Below, in pieces: positions 32,514-40,676 of a stretch of 64,000 nucleotides of DNA. How positions within the stretch are numbered: the stretch's first letter is position 1; every line of letters begins with the position of its first letter. Source of the stretch: DASZUK01 sp963844575 (lineage in GTDB: Bacteria > Actinomycetota > Acidimicrobiia > Acidimicrobiales > RAAP-2); the NCBI GenBank assembly GCA_963844575.1, contig CAWJOU010000005.1, forward strand, positions 1,302,001 through 1,366,000, read 5' to 3'. The translations under genes and the position numbers were made by a program. The notes below the pieces were generated by a model. That model was not told the DNA's origin, searched no databases, and saw only the letters and a list, made by a program, of their open reading frames with translations.

Positions 32514-34117
32514 CGGCCACGGACGTCGACATACCGCCGAGGGCACCGGCTGCCCACCAGCGGCCGGGCGGGTGGCCGCGCTGGCGGTTGTCAGCGATGA
32601 CCCGCGGGGCGGCGGCGACGCCGCGCCGGGTGTTCGTCGTGACGTTCGTGCTGGCGTTCTTGGTCATGGCGATCTGGTCCCTGGCGACCCCCCTGTTCGC
32701 CTCTCCCGACGAGTGGGCCCACGTCGCCCGAGCGGTGGCGTTGGACCGAGGGCAGGTGATCGGTCAGACGGTCGAGAGCTCGGACAACGCGTTTACCGAC
32801 ATCAACATCCCCGAGCTCTATGCCGTCGGGGAGAAGTGGGAGCGGTGCTTCGCCGGCAAGCCCACCGTTCCGGCGTCATGTGCCGGCCCGTTCAAGGGCA
32901 GTGCGAGGGTCGTCCCGGCCACCACCTATGCCGGTCGTTACCCCCCGCTCTACTACGCCATCGTCGGCCTGCCGTCGCTGGTAACGGTCTCTCCGACCGG
33001 CCTCTACCTGATGCGAATGGTGAGCGGTCTTCTCAGCGCCCTCTTTTTGGCTCTCGCCGTCATGTCGATCGTCGCCTGGTCGAAGAGGCGGTTCCTCTTG
33101 ATCGGTTTGGTTCTGGCGGTGACGCCGATGGTCGTCTTCCTGGGCGGCGTCGTCAATCCCAGTGGACTGGAGATCATGACGGCCGTCTGTCTTTGGACGT
33201 CGGGCCTGGTGCTGGTGCTCGAGCGCGCCAAGTCGCCGCCGGCCGGGCTGGTGGCCGTCGTCGCCGGCTCCGCGGCGACGCTCATGCTCGTCCGCGCCCT
33301 CTCGCCGTTGTGGGCGGCGATCATCGCCGTGGTGCTCGTGCTTCTGGGCGGGTGGCGCGTCGTCGTGTCGATCAGCCGCGCCCGCTCGGCCCGCTGGTCG
33401 TTGGTCGTGCTCGTGCCGTGCGCGATCTTCGCGTTGCTCTGGACCGTGCTGGCTCATGCTCTCGACCTACTGCCGCTCGGCCTGCCCGTGACGAAGGGCG
33501 GCAGCCGGCTCGACCTCGTCGTCCAGATCTTCGGGTACACCGACCGGTGGCTCCAGCAGATGGTCGGCGTCTTCGGCTCGCTCGACGCGGTCTCGCCGCT
33601 GTTGACCTACGTCCTCTGGGGCGCCGCGCTGGGCCTCGTCGTGCTGCTCGCGCTGGCCTGTGCGCGGGCCCGCCACATCGCCGCTCTGCTGCTCGTGGTG
33701 GTGCTCGTGCTCGTCGTCCCGATCGTCATCGCGTCGAGCCAGGCCCATCGACTGGGGATCGTCTGGCAAGGTCGTTACACGATGCCGATGGCCGTGGGCA
33801 TCCCGCTGGTCGCTTCCGTACTGGCCGAACGCTCCGACGCCGTCAGATCGCTCGTGCCGCGGCTGTCGAGCATCCTGTGCATGGCCGTGGGCGTGGCGGC
33901 CTTTGCCGCTTTTGTCTGGGCGCTCCGGAGGTACATGGTGGGCGCGACAGGACCGCTGGATTTCTTCGACGGCGCCTGGCATCCGCCGCTCGGGGCGATC
34001 ACCCTCACGGTGGCGTCGGGCGTAGTGACGATCCTGTGGCTCGGTTTTGTCCGCTACCTCGTGACGGCGGGCGGGTCGCCGAAGGAGGTCGGGCGCGGCG
34101 CCCCTTCCTGCAGGTAG
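32510..34117 (+). CDS. DUF2142 polytopic membrane protein
   Basis: 535 residues from ATG 32510 (ATGA overlap with mazG). About ten or more hydrophobic helices. DUF2142 landmarks: SLATPLFASPDEWAHVARA near residue 55, YAGRYPPLYYAIVGLPSL, GLYLMRMVSGLLSALFLALAVM, FLGGVVNPSGLEIM, and IVWQGRYTMPMAVGIPLV late. Family members resemble GT-C glycosyltransferases and sit in surface polysaccharide loci; the D/E of SPDEWAH is where a GT-C acid would be. A close paralogue is at 40673. The 3' end overlaps the convergent GT2 gene by 64 bp. Confidence 0.88.
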   Translation: MTATDVDIPPRAPAAHQRPGGWPRWRLSAMTRGAAATPRRVFVVTFVLAFLVMAIWSLATPLFASPDEWAHVARAVALDRGQVIGQTVESSDNAFTDINIPELYAVGEKWERCFAGKPTVPASCAGPFKGSARVVPATTYAGRYPPLYYAIVGLPSLVTVSPTGLYLMRMVSGLLSALFLALAVMSIVAWSKRRFLLIGLVLAVTPMVVFLGGVVNPSGLEIMTAVCLWTSGLVLVLERAKSPPAGLVAVVAGSAATLMLVRALSPLWAAIIAVVLVLLGGWRVVVSISRARSARWSLVVLVPCAIFALLWTVLAHALDLLPLGLPVTKGGSRLDLVVQIFGYTDRWLQQMVGVFGSLDAVSPLLTYVLWGAALGLVVLLALACARARHIAALLLVVVLVLVVPIVIASSQAHRLGIVWQGRYTMPMAVGIPLVASVLAERSDAVRSLVPRLSSILCMAVGVAAFAAFVWALRRYMVGATGPLDFFDGAWHPPLGAITLTVASGVVTILWLGFVRYLVTAGGSPKEVGRGAPSCR

Positions 34118-35106
34118 ACCAGCCGCCGGGCCTCCTGGCGGCCCAGCTTCACGCTCTTGAGGATGACGCCGCAGGCGAGCGACAGGAACGCCACGATCTG
34201 GATGGACGCGGCGAGGACGGCCGTGGGCAGGCGGGGGACCTGCCCCGTCTGGTTGAAGGTCTCGATGACCGGGATGCCGAGGGCGAGGGCCACGCCGGTC
34301 AGCACGGCGAAGCACAGCAGGAAGAACCGGAGCGGGTACATCGCTTCGAACAGCCGGACGAGCGAGATGGCGATCCGGGCACCGTCGCGGTAAGTCCGCA
34401 GCTTGCTCGACGAGCCCTCCTCGCGGCTGCCGTACGGGGTGGGGACCTCCAGCCAGTTGGCGTCGACCTCGACGGTGTGGGCCGTGAGCTCGGCCTCGAT
34501 GTCGAAGCCGTCGGCGTGCATTGGGAACGACTTGACCAGACGGCGGGACATGACCCGGTACCCGGACAGGACGTCGGTGAAGCTGCCGCCCAGGCAGAGC
34601 CGGAACGCCCTCGTCAACAGGGCGTTCCCGGTCGCGTGGCCCCGCCGGAAGGTCTCGGGGTCGTCGCCGTCCGTTTGGCGGGTCCCGACGACCATGTCGA
34701 GGTGCTCGTCGACGAGCCGGGCGACCATCTCCGGTGCCGACGCGGCGTCGTACGTGGCGTCACCGTCGGCCAGCACGTAGACGTCCGCCTCGACGTCGGC
34801 GAACAACCGGCGCACCGCGTGGCCCTTGCCCCGGCGGCGCTCGTGCAGCACGGTCGCGCCGGCGGCCAGGGCACGGGCCGTCGTCGCGTCGGTGGATGCG
34901 TTGTCACAGACGTAGATGCCAGCGTTCGGTAGGGCCCCAAGGAACGCGTCGACCACGGTGGCGATCGACGCCTCCTCGTTGTGACACGGGAGCAGCACCG
35001 CCACGCGCACGGCCGCGCTTGGATCGTCGAGCCCTCGCAGGGCAGGATCGGGGTCGACGATCCGAGCCCTGACGCCTTCTGTCTCTTCGATGGTGTCGGT
35101 GATCAC
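34054..35106 (-). CDS. Glycosyltransferase family 2, membrane-anchored
   Basis: 350 residues from ATG 35106. GT-A core: VAVLLPCHNEEASIATVVDAF, ICDNASTD-type YVCDNASTDATT, RGKGHAVRRL, YVLADGDATYDA (DxD) and SGYRVMSRRLVKSFP. The C-terminal region has two hydrophobic helices (LRFFLLCFAVLTGVALALGIPV, VLAASIQIVAFLSLACGVIL). This is the polyprenol-phosphate-sugar synthase type, loading a sugar on a lipid carrier. It would supply donors for GT-C-like enzymes such as the adjoining DUF2142 protein. Confidence 0.9.
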   Translation of the reverse strand: MITDTIEETEGVRARIVDPDPALRGLDDPSAAVRVAVLLPCHNEEASIATVVDAFLGALPNAGIYVCDNASTDATTARALAAGATVLHERRRGKGHAVRRLFADVEADVYVLADGDATYDAASAPEMVARLVDEHLDMVVGTRQTDGDDPETFRRGHATGNALLTRAFRLCLGGSFTDVLSGYRVMSRRLVKSFPMHADGFDIEAELTAHTVEVDANWLEVPTPYGSREEGSSSKLRTYRDGARIAISLVRLFEAMYPLRFFLLCFAVLTGVALALGIPVIETFNQTGQVPRLPTAVLAASIQIVAFLSLACGVILKSVKLGRQEARRLVYLQEGAPRPTSFGDPPAVTR

Positions 35107-35249
35107 ACAGTCCCCTGACAGGCGGGGAGAGCATAACCGTACGGCGGTGCTCGTCCGTTACCCGCGCGTTGATGGTCACGCCGGCCGTTGGTTACGATGG
35201 CGTCCCGTCGGCGGAGGCCCTGTCGGCCAGCGCCAGGCGGTCCACATCC

Positions 35250-36554
35250 ATGACGACGTCCACCCCCACCAATCGGTCGAGAATCGCCGTGATCGGTGCC
35301 GGCTACGTCGGCCTGCCGACGGCGGCCGTTCTCTCTCACCTCGGCCACCAGGTGGTGTGCGCCGAGAGCAACCAGCGACGACTGGGCGCCCTGGAGCGAG
35401 GGGAGCTCCCGATCGTCGAGAGCGGACTGAACGAGCTCGTCCATGAAGGGACGAGCCGGGGCACGCTCCGTTTCGTGAGCAGCGCAGTTGACGCGGTGGC
35501 CGACGCCAAGTTCGTGTTCCTCTGCGTGCCCACGCCCCAAGGGGCGGACGGGGCGGCCGACCTGAGCGCGGTGGAGACGGTAGCCAAAGAGGTGGCGCCG
35601 TACCTGTCGGCCGGGGCGGTGATCGTCAACAAGTCGACGGTGCCGGTCGGGACGGCCCTACTGGTCGAACGGGTGACCGACCGTGACGACGTCACGGTCG
35701 TCTCGAACCCCGAGTTCCTGCGGGAGGGCACCGCGGTGTCGGACAGCCTGCACCCCGAACGGATCGTCGTCGGTGCCGACGACCAGCGGGTGGCGTCCAG
35801 CGTCGGCGCGCTCTTCAGCGGGACCCGGGCTCCCCTCATCGTCACCGACACCACGACGGCGGAGACGATCAAGTACGCCTCCAACGCTTTCCTGGCCGTC
35901 AAGATCAGTTACGTCAACGCGCTGGCGGCGCTCTGCGAGGCCGTCGGGGCCGACGTCCGCGACGTCATTCTCGGCCTGGGCTACGACCGGCGGATCGGCT
36001 TCGAGTCACTGCGCCCCGGCCCCGGATGGGGAGGCTCCTGCCTGCCCAAGGACACCGCGGCGCTCGTGCACATCGCGGAGTCGGCCGGTTACGACTTCGG
36101 CCTGGTCCGGGAGGCGATAGCGGTCAACGACGCGGAGATGACCCGTGTGGTGGACAAGATCGCCGGTGGTGAGCCCCTGGAGGGGCGACGGGTGGCCGTC
36201 TGGGGCCTCACGTTCAAGGCCGGGACGGACGACCGGCGTGACTCGCCGGCGGTGGCCATCGTCCGTCGCCTGGTGGAGGCCGGGGCCCAGGTCAGCGCGT
36301 TCGACCCGACGGTCGACGCGGCGACCGACGCCGAGGACCTGCGCGGGGTGACCATCTGCGTCGATCCCTACGAAGCCGTCCGGGGAGCCGACGTGGTCGT
36401 CGTTTTGACCGAGTGGGGAGAGATCCGGGGGCTCGACTTCCGCAAGGTCCGCGAGCTCATGGAGGGCACGCGGATAGTCGACGCCCGAAACCTGCTCGAC
36501 CCCGCCGCGTTGCGGCGTCTCGGGTTCGAGTACTCCGGGATCGGACGATCGTGA
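35250..36554 (+). CDS. UDP-glucose 6-dehydrogenase (UDP-sugar dehydrogenase)
   Basis: 434 residues from ATG 35250; an ATG at 35169 would add 27 residues not seen in the family. Rossmann motif VIGAGYVGLPTAAVLS, then FLCVPTPQGADGAADLSAVE, NKSTVPVGTA, NPEFLREGTAVSDSLHPERIVVG, KYASNAFLAVKISYVN, and the catalytic Cys in GPGWGGSCLPKDTAAL. C-terminal domain GLTFKAGTDDRRDSPA binds UDP-sugar. It oxidises UDP-glucose to UDP-glucuronate (or a related sugar) for polysaccharide synthesis. A broken GT2 gene follows directly. Confidence 0.92.
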   Translation: MTTSTPTNRSRIAVIGAGYVGLPTAAVLSHLGHQVVCAESNQRRLGALERGELPIVESGLNELVHEGTSRGTLRFVSSAVDAVADAKFVFLCVPTPQGADGAADLSAVETVAKEVAPYLSAGAVIVNKSTVPVGTALLVERVTDRDDVTVVSNPEFLREGTAVSDSLHPERIVVGADDQRVASSVGALFSGTRAPLIVTDTTTAETIKYASNAFLAVKISYVNALAALCEAVGADVRDVILGLGYDRRIGFESLRPGPGWGGSCLPKDTAALVHIAESAGYDFGLVREAIAVNDAEMTRVVDKIAGGEPLEGRRVAVWGLTFKAGTDDRRDSPAVAIVRRLVEAGAQVSAFDPTVDAATDAEDLRGVTICVDPYEAVRGADVVVVLTEWGEIRGLDFRKVRELMEGTRIVDARNLLDPAALRRLGFEYSGIGRS

Positions 36555-36561
36555 TCCGGGG

Positions 36562-36939
36562 TTGCTCGAGCACAAGGCCGCCGTCGTCTACGGCAGCCGG
36601 TTCACCGGCGAACGCAAGAACATGCTCGTGCTCTACTGGCTCGGCAACCGCTTCCTATCGCTCGTCACCAACCTGCTCTACTCGTTCATGCTCTCGGACA
36701 TGGAGACGTGCTACAAGCTCTTCGACCGGCGGGTGCTCGACGGCTTGACCGTCGTCTCCAACCGCTTCGACTTCGAGCCCGAGATCACCGCCAAGATCCT
36801 CCGGCGGGGCTACCGGATCTACGAGGTCCCCATCTCCTACGCCGGCCGGGAGCCGGACGAGGGCAAGAAGATCACCTGGCGTGACGGCTTCGGGGCCGTG
36901 CGGGCCCTCGTGAAGTTCCGGTTCACCCGGGACTACTGA
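36562..36939 (+). pseudogene. 5'-truncated GT2 glycosyltransferase remnant
   Basis: About 125 residues match only the second half of a polyprenol-phosphate glycosyltransferase: AAVVYGSRFTGERKNM, WLGNRFLSLVTNLLYSFMLSDMETCYKLFDRRVL, NRFDFEPEITAKILRRGYRIYEVPISYAGRE and KKITWRDGFGAVRALVKFRFT. The nucleotide-sugar-binding N terminus with the first Asp and the DxD is absent. The open frame begins inside the last bases of the dehydrogenase gene, so a deletion joined the two. The TTG at 36562 could start a short product but it could not be active. Confidence 0.8.
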
Positions 36940-37086
36940 CGGATCTCTCAGGTCGCCCGACCCGGCAGACGTTCTCCTCATGGTGCGGGTCCCGGATCAG
37001 CACGTGGCCTCATGGGTCAGGAATTGGGTGAGCCGAAGACGGTCATTCCTCTCGGCTGTGTTACAGGCTGCTCGTAACGTGACACC

Positions 37087-37605
37087 ATGCTGCGACGACG
37101 GCGTGGACGACCCGCAGACAATCAGCGCAAGGACTTTTCCGAGGGTGGTACTTCTCTTACTCATCTGTACGGCGAGCTCATCGGCGTTGTGCGAGATCAG
37201 ATCTCCGACCAGCTCGCCTCTGCAAACACGAACGATCTCATCTCCGCGGGCGCCATCGCTGCTGCGCTGGCTCTCATGGCGACGCTCCTCCTCCGTTCCG
37301 CTGCCGCGCCCGTACTTGGCTGGTGGTGGTGGCTTCCTTTTCCAGTGCTTGCACTGCCGATCGGAATAATCAGTATTCCGCTTGCGCCTCCAACCGAAGA
37401 TCGTGGGTTCGAGGGTGGTCCTTCGATCCCCCGTTTCCTGACGGCGTATTCGACACTGAATGTGACGTTGGAGGAGATGCTGGAGGGGCTACTCCGGGCG
37501 CTCCAAATTACGTTTCAACAGAATGACGAGTTGCTTTCAGGTGGGGGCTTCCGCTCCTACTCGGCGCAGCGTTGGGATCGATCGGACTGTATGCTTGGGC
37601 GTTGA
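37087..37605 (+). CDS. Small membrane protein, probably frameshifted at its C terminus
   Basis: 172 residues as encoded. An N-terminal helix (THLYGELIGVVRDQISDQLA), a membrane hairpin (LISAGAIAAALALMATLLL; WWWWLPFPVLALPIGIISI), and a long amphipathic segment (FLTAYSTLNVTLEEMLEGLLRALQITFQQNDELL). The encoded end is hydrophilic and un-protein-like, but one extra T in the run at 37535-37537 would give FRWGLPLLLGAALGSIGLYAWALR, a clear membrane helix ending at TAG 37608. So the ancestral protein probably had a third helix. This 2TM-helix-TM layout is shared with several stress and defence effectors, but I see no diagnostic motif. Confidence 0.6.
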   Translation: MLRRRRGRPADNQRKDFSEGGTSLTHLYGELIGVVRDQISDQLASANTNDLISAGAIAAALALMATLLLRSAAAPVLGWWWWLPFPVLALPIGIISIPLAPPTEDRGFEGGPSIPRFLTAYSTLNVTLEEMLEGLLRALQITFQQNDELLSGGGFRSYSAQRWDRSDCMLGR

Positions 37606-37621
37606 GGTAGGAGGTGTCCCG

Positions 37622-37855
37622 GTGGCCAAGGACGTTCAAAAAGACGCGGGGCCACGAGTTGGCAACGATGTGCCCTCGTCCTCGAGTAGCGCTGGGGGCG
37701 GTGGTACGCCGATCTCGGTCCCGAAGATCGACTTCACAGAGCTTCCGCAGGGCGTGACGCTCGTCAAGGTTCGTAAGGGTTTCGGGGTTTCTTCCGTGGG
37801 CCCAACGGGGTCGGCGCGTTCTCGGCAGCGATCCCAAGCCGAGAAGCCCGCGTAA
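37622..37855 (+). CDS. Small low-complexity protein (77 aa)
   Basis: GTG 37622 follows a strong aggagg site with good spacing. The protein is mostly disordered: Lys/Asp start (AKDVQKDAGPRVGNDV), a Ser run and Gly run (SSSSSAGGGG), then a short strand-like part (ITELPQ-type FTELPQGVTLVKVRKGFGV). Not recognised. It is 16 bp after the membrane protein and likely co-expressed with it. Confidence 0.55.
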   Translation: MAKDVQKDAGPRVGNDVPSSSSSAGGGGTPISVPKIDFTELPQGVTLVKVRKGFGVSSVGPTGSARSRQRSQAEKPA

Positions 37856-37881
37856 GTCAATCGGCCAGAGCGTCTCCGGGC

Positions 37882-38037
37882 TCACCGGGACGGGATCGGG
37901 CTCGGCTCCGCCGCGTAGCGTTCGACCGTCGGCATCGGTTCCGCAGGCGCATCGAGCGCAGCCACGAACTGTTCGAAGGCCGCGCCGTTTACGGTGATGC
38001 GACCACCTCGTCCCAGAGCCTGCTCTGGTGGGTCCAC
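37882..38037 (-). pseudogene. DUF1778/TacA-type antitoxin tail remnant
   Basis: From GTG 38037 the frame encodes 51 residues: GRGGRITVNGAAFEQFVAALDAPAEPMPTVERYAA. DUF1778 antitoxins end with a closely similar 'l.d.a.e.FvaaLd.P...np.l..l', the segment that neutralises the acetyltransferase toxin. The RHH DNA-binding half and the GNAT toxin gene are absent. It could be a free-standing anti-toxin peptide or scrap from a lost module. Confidence 0.5.
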
Positions 38038-38231
38038 GACCCGAGAGTACCCTCCTGTACGTACGGTCGACGCCGGTGACGTAGGCGGCCACGGCTTCCG
38101 CCCGTTGATGGTGACGCCGGCTGAATGGTTCCTCAACAAGAATGGCCGGCCGCGTCCCCCTCGGTCCGCTGGCCAGCGGATAGCGTGGTGGACCGACGCC
38201 CACCAGGGACGGCGCCGAGGAAGTGAGCACC

Positions 38232-39524
38232 GTGAGCACCATCGAGTACGTCGTCGGTCGCGAGGTCCTCGACTCGCGGGGCAACCCGACGGTCGAGGTC
38301 GAGGTCGTGCTGGACTCCGGGGCCCGCGGCCGGGCCATCGCCCCGTCGGGGGCGTCGACCGGCATACGCGAGGCGGTGGAGCGCCGCGACGGCGGCGAGC
38401 GGTTCGGCGGCAAGGGCGTCCTCCAGGCCGTCGCCAGCGTCGACGGCGAGATCAACGAGGCGCTCGCCGGCTACGACGCCCTCGACCAGCGGGCGGTCGA
38501 CCTGGCCCTCGTCGACCTCGACGGGACCCCCGACAAAGGCCGGCTCGGGGCCAACGCCACGGTGGCAACGTCGCTGGCCGTGGCCAAGGCCGCGGCGGCG
38601 GAGCTGGAGGTCCCGCTCTACCGGTCGCTCGGCGGGGCCAACGCCCACGTCCTGCCGGTGCCGATGCTCAACGTCGTCAACGGTGGCGCCCACGCCCGGA
38701 ACTCGATCGACTTCCAGGAGTACATGCTGATGCCGGTCGGGGCGGCGTCGTTCAGTGAGGCGCTGCGGTGGGGCACCGAGACGTACCACGCCCTCAAGAA
38801 CGTGCTGGCCGAGCGGGGGTTGTCGACGGGCGTCGGGGACGAGGGCGGGTTCGCCCCCGACCTGGCGTCCAACGAGGAGGCGATCACGCTGCTGCTGGAG
38901 GCGATCGAGGTGGCCGGCCGGACGCCGGGCGACGAGATCGCCATCGCCCTCGACCCGGCGACGAGCGAGCTCTGGAAGGACGGCGCCTACCACTTGGCCG
39001 GCGAGGGCCGCACGCTCGGGTCGTCCGAGCTCGTCGCCTACTGGGCCGACCTCGTCGACCGGTACCCGATCGTCTCGATCGAGGACGGGATGGCCGAGGA
39101 GGACTGGGACGGCTGGGCGGAGCTGACGGCCGCCCTCGGCGACCGGGTGCAACTCGTCGGCGACGACCTCTTCGTCACGAACGTCGAGCTGATCGAACGA
39201 GGCATCGCGTCGAACGTCGCCAACGCGGTGCTGATCAAGCTGAACCAGATCGGCACGCTCACCGAGACGCTCGATGCGGTGGCCCTCGCCACCCGGTCGG
39301 CCTACCGCTCGGTGATCTCCCACCGGTCCGGCGAGACCGAGGACACGACGATCGCCGACCTCGCGGTCGCCACCAATGCCGGGCAGATCAAGACCGGCGC
39401 CCCATGCCGGTCCGACCGGGTAGCGAAGTACAACCAGCTCCTGCGGATCGAGGAGGATCTCGGCGGGTCGGCTAGCTTTGGCGGCGCCGACGCCGTGGTC
39501 CGTGGACGCGGTGGCTGGGACTGA
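38232..39524 (+). CDS. eno: Enolase
   Basis: 430 residues. GTG 38232 is preferred to GTG 38223 because the gagga site is about 11 bp away from it and only 2 bp from the other. Motifs: GREVLDSRGNPTVEVEV, SGASTGIREAVE, GDEGGFAPDL, SIEDGMAEEDWDGW, VGDDLFVTN, LIKLNQIGTLTET and the signature VISHRSGETEDTTIADLAVA. It interconverts 2-phosphoglycerate and PEP. The order eno, ftsB-like, DUF501, (ppx) is the actinobacterial standard. There is a 25-bp overlap with the next gene. Confidence 0.97.
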   Translation: MSTIEYVVGREVLDSRGNPTVEVEVVLDSGARGRAIAPSGASTGIREAVERRDGGERFGGKGVLQAVASVDGEINEALAGYDALDQRAVDLALVDLDGTPDKGRLGANATVATSLAVAKAAAAELEVPLYRSLGGANAHVLPVPMLNVVNGGAHARNSIDFQEYMLMPVGAASFSEALRWGTETYHALKNVLAERGLSTGVGDEGGFAPDLASNEEAITLLLEAIEVAGRTPGDEIAIALDPATSELWKDGAYHLAGEGRTLGSSELVAYWADLVDRYPIVSIEDGMAEEDWDGWAELTAALGDRVQLVGDDLFVTNVELIERGIASNVANAVLIKLNQIGTLTETLDAVALATRSAYRSVISHRSGETEDTTIADLAVATNAGQIKTGAPCRSDRVAKYNQLLRIEEDLGGSASFGGADAVVRGRGGWD

Positions 39525-40203
39525 TCGCCGGCGCCCGGCGCCGCCCCCGACCGGCCGGAGCTCCCGTCCCGCAGCGCGCCAGAGCGCCGTGGCGGGCGCT
39601 CGGAAAACGGCCCGGTCGACGGCTCGATCGACCGCCCAGCCGAAGTCGACCGCCCAGTCGCTGAGCCGGACGGAACGGCGGCAGGCGGTAAAGGCGCGGC
39701 GTAACCGGTTGCTGCTGGCCGGGGCGGCCGTGGTCTCCGTCGTCATCGTCGCGGCCTGGTTCCCGGCGTCCGCCCTCTACCACCAGCACGAGCAGCTCAC
39801 CGCCAGCACGGCCCAGCTCACCGAGCTGCGGCAGCAGGACAAGGCGCTCGACCAGGAGCGCAAGAGCCTGGCCAGCCCGGCCGAGATCGCCCGGATCGCC
39901 CGTCAGCAGTACGACCTGGTGAAGCCCGGGCAGCAGGCCTACGAGGTCCTGCCGCCGAGCGACGGCTCCGGCTCGAACGCGCCGGACGCCGGCGACCCCG
40001 GGCTGAGCGGGCCGGTGACCCCGTCCGGCGAGTCCGAGCTGCCGGAGGACACCAGCCACCCGTCGTCCGGTGCCGGCAGCACCGACCACAGCAGTAGCTC
40101 GGGGAAGGACGGAAGCGGCTCGACCAACGACAAGACTGCCGACGGGTCGGCCGCGTCGAGCGTCGGTGGCCGGATCCTCCAGACGCTCGAGTTCTGGCGT
40201 TGA
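39499..40203 (+). CDS. FtsB/DivIC-family septum formation protein
   Basis: About 234 residues from GTG 39499; starts at 39478 or 39508 are also in frame. Basic Ala/Arg/Ser-rich cytoplasmic tail, one TM helix (NRLLLAGAAVVSVVIVAAWF) and a coiled coil with LYHQHEQLTASTAQLTELRQQDKALDQERKSLASPAEIARIARQQYDLVKPGQ read in two halves around residues 100-150. The final PAEIERIAR-type motif is diagnostic of DivIC. A long Ser/Gly/Asp tail is unusual. It should act with FtsL/FtsQ at the division site. Confidence 0.88.
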   Translation, partial: SVDAVAGTDRRRPAPPPTGRSSRPAARQSAVAGARKTARSTARSTAQPKSTAQSLSRTERRQAVKARRNRLLLAGAAVVSVVIVAAWFPASALYHQHEQLTASTAQLTELRQQDKALDQERKSLASPAEIARIARQQYDLVKPGQQAYEVLPPSDGSGSNAPDAGDPGLSGPVTPSGESELPEDTSHPSSGAGSTDHSSSSGKDGSGSTNDKTADGSAASSVGGRILQTLEFWR

Positions 40204-40676
40204 ACCGACGGGCGGGCGATCCGTCCAGCGACCAGGACGACCTCGACGCGGTCACCCGGCTGCTCGGCCGGCGACCGGCCGGCGCGTTCACGGTCGTCGT
40301 GCGTCACGCCGACGGTTCTCCGATGGTGATCGCCAACGCACCGTTCCTCGACGACGGCACGCCGATGCCCACCCGGTATTGGCTGGTGGACCCGACGCTG
40401 CGCGAAGCCGTCAGCCGGCTGGAGTCGACCGGTGGGGTCCGGCAGGCCGAGGTCGAGGTCGACCCGACCGCGCTAGCGGCCGCCCATACCCGCTACGCGG
40501 CCGAGCGGGACGCCACCGTGGCCGACGACCACGTCGGCCCGCGACCGTCGGGAGGCGTCGGCGGTACGCGTCAGGGGGTGAAGTGCCTCCATGCTCACCT
40601 GGCGTGGTGGCTAGCCGGTGGTGACGATCCGGTCGGCGAGTGGGTGGTTGGGCAGATCGGGGTAGGGCGGCCGTGA
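40200..40676 (+). CDS. DUF501 family protein
   Basis: 158 residues, TTG 40200 overlapping the previous stop by 4 bp. Features: VTRLLGRRPAGAFTVVVRHADGSPMVIANAP, GTPMPTRYWLVDP, then EAVSRLESTGGVRQAE and the late Cys/His-containing GVKCLHAHLAWWLAGGDDPVGEWV. The pattern is characteristic of actinobacterial DUF501 proteins downstream of ftsB. Function unknown. Confidence 0.92.
   Translation: MNRRAGDPSSDQDDLDAVTRLLGRRPAGAFTVVVRHADGSPMVIANAPFLDDGTPMPTRYWLVDPTLREAVSRLESTGGVRQAEVEVDPTALAAAHTRYAAERDATVADDHVGPRPSGGVGGTRQGVKCLHAHLAWWLAGGDDPVGEWVVGQIGVGRP

Noticed and set aside
37087..37605. Definite Pycsar or SLATT defence effector
   Set aside because: Only the membrane topology is suggestive; there is no nucleotide cyclase or family-specific motif near it.
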